Below, one piece after another: positions 63,744-64,000 of a stretch of DNA of 64,000 nt; positions within the stretch are counted from its first letter, which is position 1; the number at the start of each line of letters is the position of its first letter. This stretch comes from Aulostomus chinensis (taxonomy: Eukaryota; Chordata; Actinopteri; Syngnathiformes; Aulostomidae): NCBI GenBank assembly GCA_037954235.1, contig JBBMOA010000013.1:23685692-23749691 (forward strand). Direction: 5' to 3'. A program made the position numbers and the translations under genes. The notes under the pieces are model-generated. The model searched no databases. It was given only the letters and a program-made list of their open reading frames with translations, and was not told the origin of the DNA.

Positions 63744-64000
63744 GTAAGATCATCAGCCATCTTGGCTGCTGATGCTTTTTTGAAGGCCTGATCTTGGCAC
63801 CAAGATGAGAGCAGCATCCTGTCTTGAAAGCCTGTTTTGAACTGTCACAAATGAGGAGAAATGTTAATCCAAGACTGGCAAGAGAGCGAGCGAGCCTAAT
63901 TTATTGTATTCTGTCTCAGACCGATCTTATTCTAAGGAGTAAACAACAGTGATTCCTTTTGCCCCAAACTGTCTTTTTGTTCACTGTTTGAAGAGTTGCA

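Noticed and set aside
1..64000. CRISPR arrays, bacterial operons or integrated viral genes
   Set aside because: No spaced direct-repeat arrays, no bacterial-type gene clusters and no recognisable viral proteins were seen.

Overview
This is nuclear DNA from a ray-finned fish, most likely a spiny-rayed teleost. It has GT-AG introns, short vertebrate-type exons, many microsatellites and fish-type SINE and LINE copies. No bacterial, organellar or viral gene was found. Four protein genes could be built exon by exon with matching splice phases: etfdh (+), ppid (-), spmip2, also known as C4orf45 (-), and the 5' part of rapgef2 (+). The order etfdh, ppid, spmip2, rapgef2 matches human 4q32, except that FNIP2, which lies between PPID and C4orf45 in human, is not in the 3.5 kb between ppid and spmip2.

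Layout. 1-4.5 kb is a repeat-rich left flank. It holds two SINE-like copies, one with a perfect 12-bp target-site duplication, and a decayed partial duplicate of etfdh (about 735-1975) that keeps exon 6-, 9- and 10-like pieces and intron sequence. 4.5-14.5 kb is the 13-exon etfdh gene, with a SINE in intron 6, an antisense LINE fragment in intron 8 and a GC-AG intron 11. 15.4-20.1 kb is the 10-exon ppid gene, convergent with etfdh. 20.2-23.6 kb is intergenic. 23.6-26.1 kb is the four-exon spmip2 gene. From about 27.1 kb the rapgef2 promoter and 5' UTR begin. Its first coding exon is at 27810-27878, followed by a 25.9-kb intron, exons 2 and 3 near 53.8 and 55.3 kb, and exon 4 at 63.7 kb. The gene then leaves the window.

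The genes do not form one pathway. etfdh encodes the inner-mitochondrial-membrane enzyme that passes electrons from electron transfer flavoprotein to ubiquinone. ppid encodes the Hsp90 co-chaperone cyclophilin 40. spmip2 encodes a predicted sperm axoneme microtubule inner protein. rapgef2 encodes a Rap guanine-nucleotide exchange factor. Their proximity reflects conserved vertebrate synteny.

I found no convincing new biological system. The best items for follow-up are the etfdh-derived duplicate, the GC-AG intron, the missing FNIP2 with spmip2 retained, an unassigned antisense reading frame over the etfdh promoter, and the very long first intron of rapgef2. Names rest on recognising protein families by eye; no database search was run.
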